Positions 1 to 8,373 of a DNA stretch of 64,000 nucleotides are shown one piece after another. Source of the DNA: an uncultured Roseburia sp. (lineage in GTDB: Bacteria; Bacillota; Clostridia; Lachnospirales; Lachnospiraceae). Each line of letters opens with the position of its first letter. Position 1 is the first letter of the stretch. A program made the position numbers and the translations under genes. Location of the stretch: assembly GCA_947642555.1 (NCBI GenBank), contig CANRSX010000017.1:34890-98889 (forward strand), in the 5' to 3' direction. The notes beneath the pieces were generated by a model. It did no database searches, was not told where the DNA came from, and saw only the letters and a program-made list of their open reading frames with translations.

Positions 1-2190
1 AAGACGTCGATTGCCGGATTTTCATTTGCGTATTTTCTGCGGGCGCATTTTCACACCGCGGACTGGGAGTCGGGACAGACGCGCCGCGACCGGGACTACG
101 GGGCGGTCATGGATTACGGGACGGCGATCTTCGGGACGGCGTACGCGCTGTCGGCTTTTATGGCGGCGTATGCCTGGAATATCATGTGGCTGGACGTCGT
201 GGCGTTTGCTCCGCTTGCGGTGGCGGGGCTGGAGCGCATGATAAAGGAGGGCAGGCCCCTTTTGTACTACAGCGTGCTTTCCCTGTGTATTCTGAGCAAT
301 TATTATATCTCGATCATGCTCTGCCTGTTTCTGATCCTGTGGTTTCTGGGATACTGGTTCGGGCATCGGGAGAGCGGCGCGGCGGCGTGGTTCCGGTTTG
401 CGGGCTATTCGCTTCTCGCGGGCGGCACAGGGGCGGTGCTGATGATTCCTACAGCTGTTGTGCTTGGGCAGAGCGGCGCTTCCGGCGTCTCGTTTCCGGA
501 GAAGTTGGAATGGTATTTCGGGCTGATCCCGGAGCTCTCGAGGCACCTGATCCTGACGGAGGTCTACACCGGGGATGAGCACTGGCCGAACATCTACTGC
601 GGGCTGTCTGTGCTGATGCTGTTTGTGCTGTATCTGCTCAATACCGGGATTTCCTGGAAACGGAAGTGGAAGATCCTGCTTCTTTCGGCGCTGTTTGCGG
701 TGAGCTTTGCGAATAATTATCTGGACTTTCTCTGGCACGGCCTGCATTTCCCGACCTCCCTGCCGGGACGCCAGGCGTTTCTGTACAGCTTTGTGCTGTT
801 ATTTGCCGCGTCTGAGTGCCTGCTACACCTGCGGGAGCAGAGGCTGTGGCATCTGCCTGTCGCGGCGGCGGTTCTGGCGGTGTTTCTGGCCGCCGCCTAT
901 CTGTCGCAGCCGTCGGAGGATCGGGACGCGCTTCCGGTGCTGGTGAGCGCCGTATTTCTGGGCTGCTATCTGACGCTGGCCGGCATTTTTATGGCGGGGC
1001 GGGAGCGGACGGGCCGTCTGATGCTTGCCGTGGGCTGTTTTGCAATGCTCGCGGAGCTTACGATCAATTATAACGCCACAGGGCTTGAGACGGTGAACCG
1101 TACGTCCTACCTTGCGGATCTTGCGGATTACCGCGCCGTGCTCGCGCAGGGGGAGGAGCTGGCAGAGGAAAAGGGAGTTTTATTTTTCCGGACCGAGGAG
1201 CTGGAGCGTCGGACAAAAAATGACGCGGCCTTTTTCGGCTACCGCTCCGCGACCCAGTTTTCGTCCCTGATGAATCTGAATGTCAGCCACTTTTATCAGA
1301 ATCTCGGCATGGAGGGCGGGAAGAATTTTTACAGTATCAGCGGCGCGACGCCAATGCTCTCCGCGATGCTCTCCATCCGCTATGTGCTGGCGGATAACGA
1401 GCTGGAGGAAGGGCCGCTCTTAACGTGCGTGGCGGCGTCCGGGGAGACATATCTGTACGAAAATACCTATGTTCTGCCACCGGGGTTCGTGGTGGAGGAG
1501 CCGGTGGCGGATGTTTGGGCGGACATGGAGCTCGGCGACATCGGGAATCAGAACGAGCTCGCCTGGATGCTCGGGGCGGAGGAACAGATGTTAGTCCCGG
1601 TGCCCGCGGTGTCAAATCCGGGCCGTTCCACGCTCGAGGTGACAGAGACCGGGTATTATTACGCCACCTACGACAAGACGGACGTCGACAACCTGACGAT
1701 GGAGAGCACGGACGGGAGAAGCCGCTCCTACGGCAAGGTGTCCCACGGCTATACGCTGGATCTGGGGTACTGTGAGGCGGGCAGCACCGTCGATGTGAAA
1801 AATTCCTCGGAGGAGACGGTGTCCATGACGTTTTACCGCCTTTCCCTTCCCGCTGTCGAACAGGTTTACCGGACCTTAAGCGCGCAGACGATGGAGACAG
1901 AAGTCTTTTCCGACGACCGGATCACCGGCGTAATCCAGGTGAGGGAACCGGGGCGGCTGGTCTTTTCCATCGCGAAGGAGGAGGGCTGGACGCTGCTTCT
2001 TGACGGGGAGCCGGCGGAGACGGAAGCGTTCGGCGAGGCATTTTTAAGCGTTCACGTCGAACCGGGAGAGCACCGGGTGGAGCTGTGCTATGTGACGCCC
2101 GGTTTTGAGGCCGGTGCGAAGATCTCGGCGGGCTGTCTGCTGCTTGCCGTATCCGCCATAGTGATCCGGAAAAAGAGAAGTGTCCAATAA
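1..2190 (+). CDS. YfhO family membrane protein (5' end outside window)
   Basis: The frame is open from base 1, so the true start lies upstream; 729 codons plus the stop are visible. The first ~310 visible residues are a series of hydrophobic segments broken by short charged loops. A long soluble region rich in beta-type sequence follows, then one more hydrophobic segment near the C-terminus ending in a basic RKKRSVQ tail. This layout is that of the bacterial YfhO family (multi-pass proteins related to GT-C glycosyltransferases, implicated in Bacillus in glycosylation of lipoteichoic acid). The substrate cannot be read from sequence. No terminator with a T-run follows; a short hairpin lies 20 bp downstream. 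Family call fairly sure, function inferred. Confidence 0.8.
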   Translation, partial: KTSIAGFSFAYFLRAHFHTADWESGQTRRDRDYGAVMDYGTAIFGTAYALSAFMAAYAWNIMWLDVVAFAPLAVAGLERMIKEGRPLLYYSVLSLCILSNYYISIMLCLFLILWFLGYWFGHRESGAAAWFRFAGYSLLAGGTGAVLMIPTAVVLGQSGASGVSFPEKLEWYFGLIPELSRHLILTEVYTGDEHWPNIYCGLSVLMLFVLYLLNTGISWKRKWKILLLSALFAVSFANNYLDFLWHGLHFPTSLPGRQAFLYSFVLLFAASECLLHLREQRLWHLPVAAAVLAVFLAAAYLSQPSEDRDALPVLVSAVFLGCYLTLAGIFMAGRERTGRLMLAVGCFAMLAELTINYNATGLETVNRTSYLADLADYRAVLAQGEELAEEKGVLFFRTEELERRTKNDAAFFGYRSATQFSSLMNLNVSHFYQNLGMEGGKNFYSISGATPMLSAMLSIRYVLADNELEEGPLLTCVAASGETYLYENTYVLPPGFVVEEPVADVWADMELGDIGNQNELAWMLGAEEQMLVPVPAVSNPGRSTLEVTETGYYYATYDKTDVDNLTMESTDGRSRSYGKVSHGYTLDLGYCEAGSTVDVKNSSEETVSMTFYRLSLPAVEQVYRTLSAQTMETEVFSDDRITGVIQVREPGRLVFSIAKEEGWTLLLDGEPAETEAFGEAFLSVHVEPGEHRVELCYVTPGFEAGAKISAGCLLLAVSAIVIRKKRSVQ

Positions 2191-2210
2191 ACCGTACACA
2201 AAAAACATAC

Positions 2211-2230
2211 CTGTCCGAAAAAACGGACAG
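2211..2230. repeat. 7-bp perfect inverted repeat between yfhO-like gene and small protein gene
   Basis: CTGTCCG and CGGACAG are separated by six A residues. No T-run follows on the plus strand. On the minus strand a T6 run lies five bases beyond the stem, but no minus-strand gene ends here. It could be an operator or a weak transcript-end hairpin for the upstream gene. Confidence 0.5.
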
Positions 2231-2287
2231 AACATACGTTACACTCCTGTTATCAAATCAATTGCAGAGAAAAAGGAGTGAATACGC

Positions 2288-2392
2288 ATGAAAGGATATG
2301 TAGTGGATACCGGTTATATGGGATACGTGGATGGCAGATATATGCTTTTTGCAAACGAGGAGGATTATCTCGAATATTTTTCGGAGAGATAA
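2288..2392 (+). CDS. 34-residue small protein, Tyr/Gly-rich
   Basis: This reading frame is too short for usual gene callers. It starts ATG at 2288 behind an excellent Shine-Dalgarno (AAAAAGGAG, about 2271-2279) with good spacing, and ends TAA at 2390-2392. The peptide begins MKGYVVDTGYMGYVDGRYML and ends in an acidic, aromatic stretch (EEDYLEYFSER). It has no signal peptide or membrane segment. The repeated GY(M/V) pattern and acidic tail look like a real, constrained small protein rather than chance coding. I do not recognise a named family. It sits alone between the yfhO-like gene and the thioesterase gene. Function unknown. Confidence 0.6.
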   Translation: MKGYVVDTGYMGYVDGRYMLFANEEDYLEYFSER

Positions 2393-2565
2393 TGGCGGCT
2401 GTCATTGAAATTTCGGAACGAATATGTGATAATAGGGGGTGGTATTCCGAAAACCGGAATGCCGCCCCCTGTTTACGGCAGGCCGATCCGCAAAGCGTGG
2501 CGGCGTCTGCTGCAAAGCTGCGAAGGGGAGAGCTGGAAGTTATGGCAGAGAAAGAAGGGAAACAG

Positions 2566-3030
2566 ATGTTGGAAAAGGAAGTTGAGGTTTACGGGAAGCA
2601 TCTGGAGGGGATTCCGATACGGCCCTACGAGCATCATGCGAAGTATTATGAGACGGATCAGATGGGGATCATCCATCACTCGAACTATATCCGCTGGATG
2701 GAGGAGGCCAGGATGGATCTGATGGATCAGATCGGGCTTTCCTACAAGGAGATGGAGGCGGTCGAGATCATAAGCCCCGTGCTGTCCGTGTCCTGTGAAT
2801 ATCACAGCATGGTGCATTTTGACGACGTGGTTGTCATCGAGACGAGGATTGTAAAGTACAACGGGATTAAGATGGAAGTGGAGTACCGGATGACGGACAA
2901 AAAGACAGGGGAGCTGCGCACGACCGGCAGGAGCTCGCACTGCTTTTTAAATCGTTCCGGCAGGCCGATTTCCTTAAAACGGTCGTACCCTGAGCTGGAT
3001 ACGAAGTTTTTTGAATTTACGGACGCCTGA
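2566..3030 (+). CDS. Acyl-CoA thioesterase, hot-dog fold (YbgC/4-hydroxybenzoyl-CoA thioesterase-like)
   Basis: A 154-residue hot-dog protein. The N-terminal signature YYETDQMGIIHHSNYIRWME carries the conserved Asp and the HHxNY-x3-W-x-E pattern of YbgC-type thioesterases, which hydrolyse short acyl-CoA or aroyl-CoA esters in the cytoplasm. The frame is open far upstream, so the start is uncertain. I prefer ATG 2566, with GAAGGG six bases ahead. ATG 2542 (162 residues, GGGGAG about 11 bases ahead) is the alternative. The stretch 2393-2541 appears non-coding. Substrate cannot be inferred from the neighbours. Confidence 0.8.
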   Translation: MLEKEVEVYGKHLEGIPIRPYEHHAKYYETDQMGIIHHSNYIRWMEEARMDLMDQIGLSYKEMEAVEIISPVLSVSCEYHSMVHFDDVVVIETRIVKYNGIKMEVEYRMTDKKTGELRTTGRSSHCFLNRSGRPISLKRSYPELDTKFFEFTDA

Positions 3031-3105
3031 CGGACAGGAGACATGTCCGGCATCATGGGGACGAATGTTTGCCCCGATATTATAAATAGAGAGAGGAAGA
3101 ATCAG

Positions 3106-4902
3106 ATGAGTACGGTACAGGAGAGATTAGTCGCGCTGCGCGGGGAGATGGAGAAGCGCGGGATCGACGTGTATGTGGTGCCCACCGCGGATTTTCACGA
3201 GTCGGAGTACGTCGGCGCGCATTTTATGGCGCGGAAATATATCACGGGATTTACCGGTTCCGCAGGGACCGCGGTGATCACGAGGGAGGAGGCCGGGCTT
3301 TGGACCGACGGGCGCTATTTCGTGCAGGCGGAAGCGCAGCTTTCGGGCAGCGGCGTGACGCTTTACCGCATGGGCGAGGAGGGCGTGCCGAAGGTGGACG
3401 AGTTTGTGGAGGAGAAGCTTCCGGAGAACGGGAAGCTGGGCTTTGACGGCCGCGTCGTAAACGGCGACTGGGGCGAAAAGCTTGTCGGGATCGCGGAGAA
3501 AAAGAGCGGTTCGCTCCACATGGACGAGGATCTTGTCGACCTGATCTGGGAGGATCGCCCCGCGCTCTCAAAGGAGCCGGTGTTTTTGCTTGCGGAGGAG
3601 TATTCCGGAAAGAGCACGAAAGAGAAATTAAAGGAACTGCGCGAGGCGATGGAGAAGGAGGGCGCCGGATACCACATCCTGACCTCGCTCTACGATATCG
3701 CCTGGCTGCTCAATATCCGCGGCGGCGATATCGAGCATGTGCCGGTCGTGTTGTCCTACCTGGTTCTGACCGCGTCGGAGTGCGTCTGGTTTTTGCAGGA
3801 GGAGGTCGTGGATGAGAAGACCGCTGCGTATCTGGCGGATAATCAGATCACGATACGGCCGTACGATTCGGTTTATGAGTATGTGAAGGCGCTCCCGGGG
3901 GACGCCTGCGTGCTGATGGATAAAAAGACGGTGAATTACCGTATCTGCGGAAGCCTGGATCAGAATATTACGGTTGTAGACAAACAGAATCCGACCCTGC
4001 TGATGAAGGCGGTCAAAAATCCGGTGGAGATCGACAACACGCGCAGGGCACACGTGAAGGACGGCGTGGCGTTCACGAAGTTTATGTACTGGCTGAAGAC
4101 GAACATCGGGAAGATTCCGATGACGGAGATCTCCGCCTCCGATTATTTGGAGGAGCGAAGAAGGGAGCAGGAGCATTTTCTGGATTTAAGCTTTGGGACG
4201 ATCAGCGCTTACGGGCCGAATGCCGCGATGATGCATTATTCCGCGACGCCGGAGACGGACGCTGCGTTAGAGCCGGAAGGATTTCTGCTGGTGGATTCCG
4301 GCGGACATTATCTCGAGGGGACGACGGACATCACCCGCACGATGGCGCTTGGGCCGGTGACGGATGAGATGCGGCAGTATTTTACCGCGGTCTGCCGGTC
4401 GAACTTAAACCTTGCCGCCGCGAAGTTTTTATACGGCTGCACGGGCTACAATCTGGACATTCTGGCGCGCGGGCCGCTGTGGGATACGGGAGTTGACTAC
4501 AAATGCGGAACCGGGCATGGCGTGGGACATATTTTAAACGTGCACGAGAGCCCGAACGGCTTCCGCTGGAAGATTGTGCCGGAGCGTAATGACAGCGCGC
4601 CGCTTGAGGCGGGCATGATCACCACGGACGAGCCGGGCGTCTATTTTGAGGGGAAATACGGCATCCGCACGGAGAATGAGCTGATCTGCCACAAGGGAGA
4701 GAAAAACGAGTACGGGCAGTTTATGTATTTTGAGAACATCACCTACGCGCCGATTGACCTGGATGCGATCGACCCGGAGCAGATGAGCGGGCGCGAGCGG
4801 CAGCTGTTAAATGAGTATCACGCGATGGTGTATGAGACGCTTTCTCCTTATATGACAGAGGAGGAGAACGAGTGGCTGCGCAGATACACGCGCGCAGTAT
4901 AG
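3106..4902 (+). CDS. Xaa-Pro aminopeptidase, M24 family, long form
   Basis: The protein has 598 residues and starts at ATG 3106 behind GAGAGGAAG. Two creatinase-N-like domains occupy roughly the first 300 residues and the pita-bread M24 metallopeptidase domain follows. Metal ligands are visible as the Asp pair in VDSGGHYLEGTTDITRT, the His in GTGHGVGHILNVHES, and the two Glu in TTDEPGVYFEGKYGIRTENE. The ~600-residue length is the three-domain aminopeptidase P form, which removes N-terminal residues preceding proline. It is cytoplasmic since no signal peptide is present. polA starts 15 bp downstream and is probably cotranscribed. A second, short M24 protein lies at 22972-24066. Confidence 0.92.
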   Translation: MSTVQERLVALRGEMEKRGIDVYVVPTADFHESEYVGAHFMARKYITGFTGSAGTAVITREEAGLWTDGRYFVQAEAQLSGSGVTLYRMGEEGVPKVDEFVEEKLPENGKLGFDGRVVNGDWGEKLVGIAEKKSGSLHMDEDLVDLIWEDRPALSKEPVFLLAEEYSGKSTKEKLKELREAMEKEGAGYHILTSLYDIAWLLNIRGGDIEHVPVVLSYLVLTASECVWFLQEEVVDEKTAAYLADNQITIRPYDSVYEYVKALPGDACVLMDKKTVNYRICGSLDQNITVVDKQNPTLLMKAVKNPVEIDNTRRAHVKDGVAFTKFMYWLKTNIGKIPMTEISASDYLEERRREQEHFLDLSFGTISAYGPNAAMMHYSATPETDAALEPEGFLLVDSGGHYLEGTTDITRTMALGPVTDEMRQYFTAVCRSNLNLAAAKFLYGCTGYNLDILARGPLWDTGVDYKCGTGHGVGHILNVHESPNGFRWKIVPERNDSAPLEAGMITTDEPGVYFEGKYGIRTENELICHKGEKNEYGQFMYFENITYAPIDLDAIDPEQMSGRERQLLNEYHAMVYETLSPYMTEEENEWLRRYTRAV

Positions 4903-4917
4903 AGACGGGAGACGGAT

Positions 4918-7728
4918 ATGGGCGAGAAGCTGGTATTGATTGACGGACACAGTATTTTAAACAGGGCGTTTTTCGGGCTTCCGGATCTGACGAATTCCGA
5001 GGGACTCCACACAAATGCGGTATACGGTTTTCTGAACATCATGTTCAGGATCTTAGAGGAGGAGCGCCCCGATTATCTGACGGTGGCCTTTGACGTACAC
5101 CAGCCGACCTTCCGCCACGAGATGTACGCGGAATATAAGGGCACGAGAAAGCCGATGGCGGAGGAATTACGGCAGCAGGTGCCGCTGATCAAAGAGATGT
5201 TACAGGCGATGGGCGTGACCATCGTCGAGAAGGGCGGCTACGAGGCGGACGACCTTCTGGGCACGATCGCAAAGAAAAGCGAGCGGGAGGGCGTGGAGGT
5301 CTCCATTGTCTCCGGCGACCGCGACCTGCTGCAGCTGGCTTCCGACCATATCCGCATCCGCATCCCGAAGACAAAAAAAACCGGGACGGAGATTGAGGAT
5401 TACAATACGAAAGAGGTGAAGGAGCGCTACCTGGTGACGCCGGAGGAGTTTATCGACGTGAAGGCGCTGATGGGCGACGCCTCCGACAATATTCCCGGGG
5501 TGCCGGGCATCGGGGAGAAGACGGCGACCGCCATCATCGCGGCCTATGGCAGTATCGAGAATGCCTACGCGCACGTGGACGAGTTAAAGCCAAAGCGCGC
5601 CTCGACGAATCTGAAGGAATATTATGAGCAGGCGCAGCTATCAAAGACGCTCGCCACGATCGAGGTGCACGCGGACATCGACTACGACCTTTCCGCGGCG
5701 CGGCTTGCACAGATTTCAGACCTTTACACCGAGGAGGCGTATCTGCTCTGTAAGCGGCTGGAGTTTAAACATCTGCTGGGCAGGTTTGAGGTGGAAGCGC
5801 CGAAGAACCACGCGGAGGAACATTTTACACGCGTAGAAAACCGTGAGGGGGCCCTGCGCGTATTTGAGGCGGTCCGCGGGAAGGAGTGTGCGTTTTATTT
5901 TGTGCCGTGCGAGGAGGCGCATGACGCGCAGATGGAAGCGGACGGGCAGATGAGCCTGTTTGCGGCGTCCGGGCCGGGAGCCGGGGAGCCGGGGGAGCTG
6001 TCGTCCGGGCCGGGAGTCGGGGAGCCGGGTTCGGAGGAAGCTGCTCTGCCTGGCGTGGATGATCACACCTTCCTGGGGCTGGCGCTGGCGTACGGCCCCG
6101 AAGACATTTACTACATCGGGGCGGGGGTGGACCTCTCCTGCGGGGAGATCGCCGCGCTGTTTGTAAAAAGCGGCGCAGCCTCTTATGCGACGCTGGATGT
6201 AAAGCCGCAGTTGAAACAGTTTGGCATGCTCTATCAAAAGAGCGTGGGGGAGATCCGTCGCGAAACGCTTTTCGACGGCGCGATTGCGGCCTACCTGCTC
6301 AATCCGGTGAAAAACGAATATCCGTATGAGGATATCGCGAAGGATTATGCGGGGCTGATGATTCCCTCGCGCCGGGATCTTTTGGGAAAGCTCACGTATG
6401 ACGCCGCGGCGCAGGAGAAGCCGGAGGAGTTTTTAACCTGCGTCTGCTACACGGCGTATACCGCTTATGCTTCAAAGAAGACACTTGTAGAAGAATTGAA
6501 AAAGACCGGGATGGAGGAGCTGTTTTCCTCGATCGAGATGCCGCTCGTCTTTACGCTTGCGGATATGGAATACGAGGGGATCATCGCGTCCGGCACGGCG
6601 CTGAAGGAATACGGCGACCGGCTGACCGGACGGATCACGGAGCTTGAGGAAGCGATCTGCGGGGCGGCGGGGGAGAAGTTCAACATCAATTCCCCGAAGC
6701 AGCTCGGCGTGATCCTCTTTGAAAAATTAAAGCTCCCGAACGGAAAGAAGACGAAGACCGGCTATTCGACGGCAGCGGACGTCTTAGAGCCGCTTGCGCC
6801 GGATCACCCGGTGGTGGCCGATATCCTGGAGTACCGGCAGCTGACGAAGTTAAAGTCCACGTACGCGGACGGGCTGGTGAATTATATCGCGCCGGACGGG
6901 AGGATTCACACGTCCTTTAACCAGATGATCACCGCAACGGGGCGGCTCAGCAGCACGGAGCCGAACCTTCAGAATATCCCGATGCGCATCGAGCTGGGCA
7001 GGCTGATCCGCAAGGCGTTTCTGCCAAAGGAGGGCTGTGTGTTTGTGGACGCCGATTATTCCCAGATCGAGCTTCGGGTGCTGGCGCATCTCTCCGGGGA
7101 CGAGAAGCTGATCGAGGCGTACCGGGAGGCGCAGGACATCCACCGGACGACGGCCGCCCAGGTGTTCCACATCCCGTTTGACGAGGTGACGGACCTGCAG
7201 CGGCGGAACGCGAAGGCGGTCAATTTCGGGATCGTCTACGGCATCAGCTCGTTCGGGTTAAGCCAGGACTTAAGCATCAGCCGGAAGGAAGCCGCGGACT
7301 ACATCGAGCGGTATTTTGAGACCTATCCGAAGATAAAGGGATACCTGGACGGGCTGGTGGCGGAGGCAAAGAAAAACGGCTTTGTCACCACAATGTTCGG
7401 CAGAAGACGCCCGGTCCCGGAGCTTTCCAGCAGCAATTTTATGCAGCGCTCCTTCGGGGAGCGGATCGCGATGAATTCGCCGATCCAGGGAACCGCGGCG
7501 GACATTATCAAGATCGCGATGATCCGCGTGCATGACCGCCTGATGGAGGAGCGGATGGAGTCGCGCCTGATTTTAACCGTGCACGACGAGCTTCTCGTGG
7601 AGACGAAGGCAAAGGAAGAGGAAGCGGTGCGGCGGATTTTAAAAGAGGAAATGCGCGGCGCGGCCGACCTTGCGGTGATCTTAGAGATCGATATCCACAG
7701 CGGGCATGACTGGTATGAGGCAAAATAG
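4918..7728 (+). CDS. polA: DNA polymerase I
   Basis: A 936-residue family A polymerase. The N-terminal ~290 residues form the 5'-3' exonuclease/flap domain (starts MGEKLVLIDGHSILNRAFFG; acidic cluster GGYEADDLLGT; SGDRDLLQL). The central 3'-5' exonuclease-like region lacks recognisable DEDD catalytic residues, as in Bacillus-type enzymes, so proofreading is probably absent. The polymerase domain shows motif A (DADYSQIELRVLAHLSGD), motif B (RRNAKAVNFGIVYG) and motif C (LTVHDELLVE). A Gly/Pro/Glu-rich linker near residues 345-380 contains a tandem duplication (5968-6039). coaE follows 17 bp later, an arrangement common in Firmicutes. It acts in Okazaki fragment maturation and repair. Confidence 0.98.
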   Translation: MGEKLVLIDGHSILNRAFFGLPDLTNSEGLHTNAVYGFLNIMFRILEEERPDYLTVAFDVHQPTFRHEMYAEYKGTRKPMAEELRQQVPLIKEMLQAMGVTIVEKGGYEADDLLGTIAKKSEREGVEVSIVSGDRDLLQLASDHIRIRIPKTKKTGTEIEDYNTKEVKERYLVTPEEFIDVKALMGDASDNIPGVPGIGEKTATAIIAAYGSIENAYAHVDELKPKRASTNLKEYYEQAQLSKTLATIEVHADIDYDLSAARLAQISDLYTEEAYLLCKRLEFKHLLGRFEVEAPKNHAEEHFTRVENREGALRVFEAVRGKECAFYFVPCEEAHDAQMEADGQMSLFAASGPGAGEPGELSSGPGVGEPGSEEAALPGVDDHTFLGLALAYGPEDIYYIGAGVDLSCGEIAALFVKSGAASYATLDVKPQLKQFGMLYQKSVGEIRRETLFDGAIAAYLLNPVKNEYPYEDIAKDYAGLMIPSRRDLLGKLTYDAAAQEKPEEFLTCVCYTAYTAYASKKTLVEELKKTGMEELFSSIEMPLVFTLADMEYEGIIASGTALKEYGDRLTGRITELEEAICGAAGEKFNINSPKQLGVILFEKLKLPNGKKTKTGYSTAADVLEPLAPDHPVVADILEYRQLTKLKSTYADGLVNYIAPDGRIHTSFNQMITATGRLSSTEPNLQNIPMRIELGRLIRKAFLPKEGCVFVDADYSQIELRVLAHLSGDEKLIEAYREAQDIHRTTAAQVFHIPFDEVTDLQRRNAKAVNFGIVYGISSFGLSQDLSISRKEAADYIERYFETYPKIKGYLDGLVAEAKKNGFVTTMFGRRRPVPELSSSNFMQRSFGERIAMNSPIQGTAADIIKIAMIRVHDRLMEERMESRLILTVHDELLVETKAKEEEAVRRILKEEMRGAADLAVILEIDIHSGHDWYEAK
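5968..6039 (+). repeat. 36-bp tandem duplication in the polA linker
   Basis: Two units with a period of 36 bp start at 5968 and 6004. The first 26 bases of each differ at one position, and the rest has diverged. The unit encodes SGPGxGEPG and lies between the exonuclease-like domain and the flap domain, where length variation should be tolerated. Confidence 0.85.
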
Positions 7729-7745
7729 ACTATGGTGAGGAAGCT

Positions 7746-8357
7746 ATGAAATTTATCGGGATTACCGGGGGCGTGGGAGCGGGAAAATCCGAGATCCTTT
7801 CCCATCTCGCGAAAAAGACCGGGATAAAGGTGATGCTGGCGGATGAGATCGCGCATGATCGGATGGAGCCCGGCACGGATTGCTACAGATGTCTCGCGGA
7901 AGCGTTTGCGGGCGAGGATATTTTTCTGCCGCAGGGCGGGTTTGACCGCGGGAAGCTGGCGGAGGTGATTTTTTCTGATCCCGGAAAACGGGAGCGGCTG
8001 AATGCGATCGTACATCCGGCGGTGAAGGAATATGTGCTGCGCGTGCGGGAGGAAGAGGAGCGGCGGGGAGAGACCCGGATGCTGGTGCTCGAGGCGGCGC
8101 TTCTGATAGAAGAGCATTATGACGCGGTCTGCGACGAGCTCTGGTATATTTACACGGACGAAGCGCACCGCAGAGAGCGGCTGATGAAAAGCCGCGGGTA
8201 TTCCCCGGAAAAAATCAGCGGGATTTTTGCGAGCCAGCTGCCGGAGGAGACGTACCGCAGGTATTGTAAACGCGTGATCGACAACAACGGGAGCGTGGAA
8301 GAGACGAGGCGGCAGATCGATCAGATACTCGAAGGAGAGGATTTTGGAATTGGTTGA
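7746..8357 (+). CDS. coaE: Dephospho-CoA kinase
   Basis: A 203-residue kinase that phosphorylates the 3'-hydroxyl of dephospho-CoA, the last step of CoA synthesis. The N-terminus holds the P-loop GGVGAGKS (residues 8-15), followed by LADEIAHDRM in the CoA-binding region and the family-typical LNAIVHPAVKEYV segment. Length is normal for the family. The start ATG 7746 has GAGGAAGC ahead. The gene ends just before, and its 3' end may overlap the translation start of, the FtsA-like gene, suggesting coupled expression within the polA-coaE-ftsA-like operon. Confidence 0.95.
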   Translation: MKFIGITGGVGAGKSEILSHLAKKTGIKVMLADEIAHDRMEPGTDCYRCLAEAFAGEDIFLPQGGFDRGKLAEVIFSDPGKRERLNAIVHPAVKEYVLRVREEEERRGETRMLVLEAALLIEEHYDAVCDELWYIYTDEAHRRERLMKSRGYSPEKISGIFASQLPEETYRRYCKRVIDNNGSVEETRRQIDQILEGEDFGIG

Positions 8358-8373
8358 AAACGGAGTACCGGAA

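Noticed and set aside
2211..2230. Rho-independent terminator of the yfhO-like gene
   Set aside because: The 7-bp stem has an A-rich loop and no T-run on the plus strand; left as an inverted repeat of unknown role.
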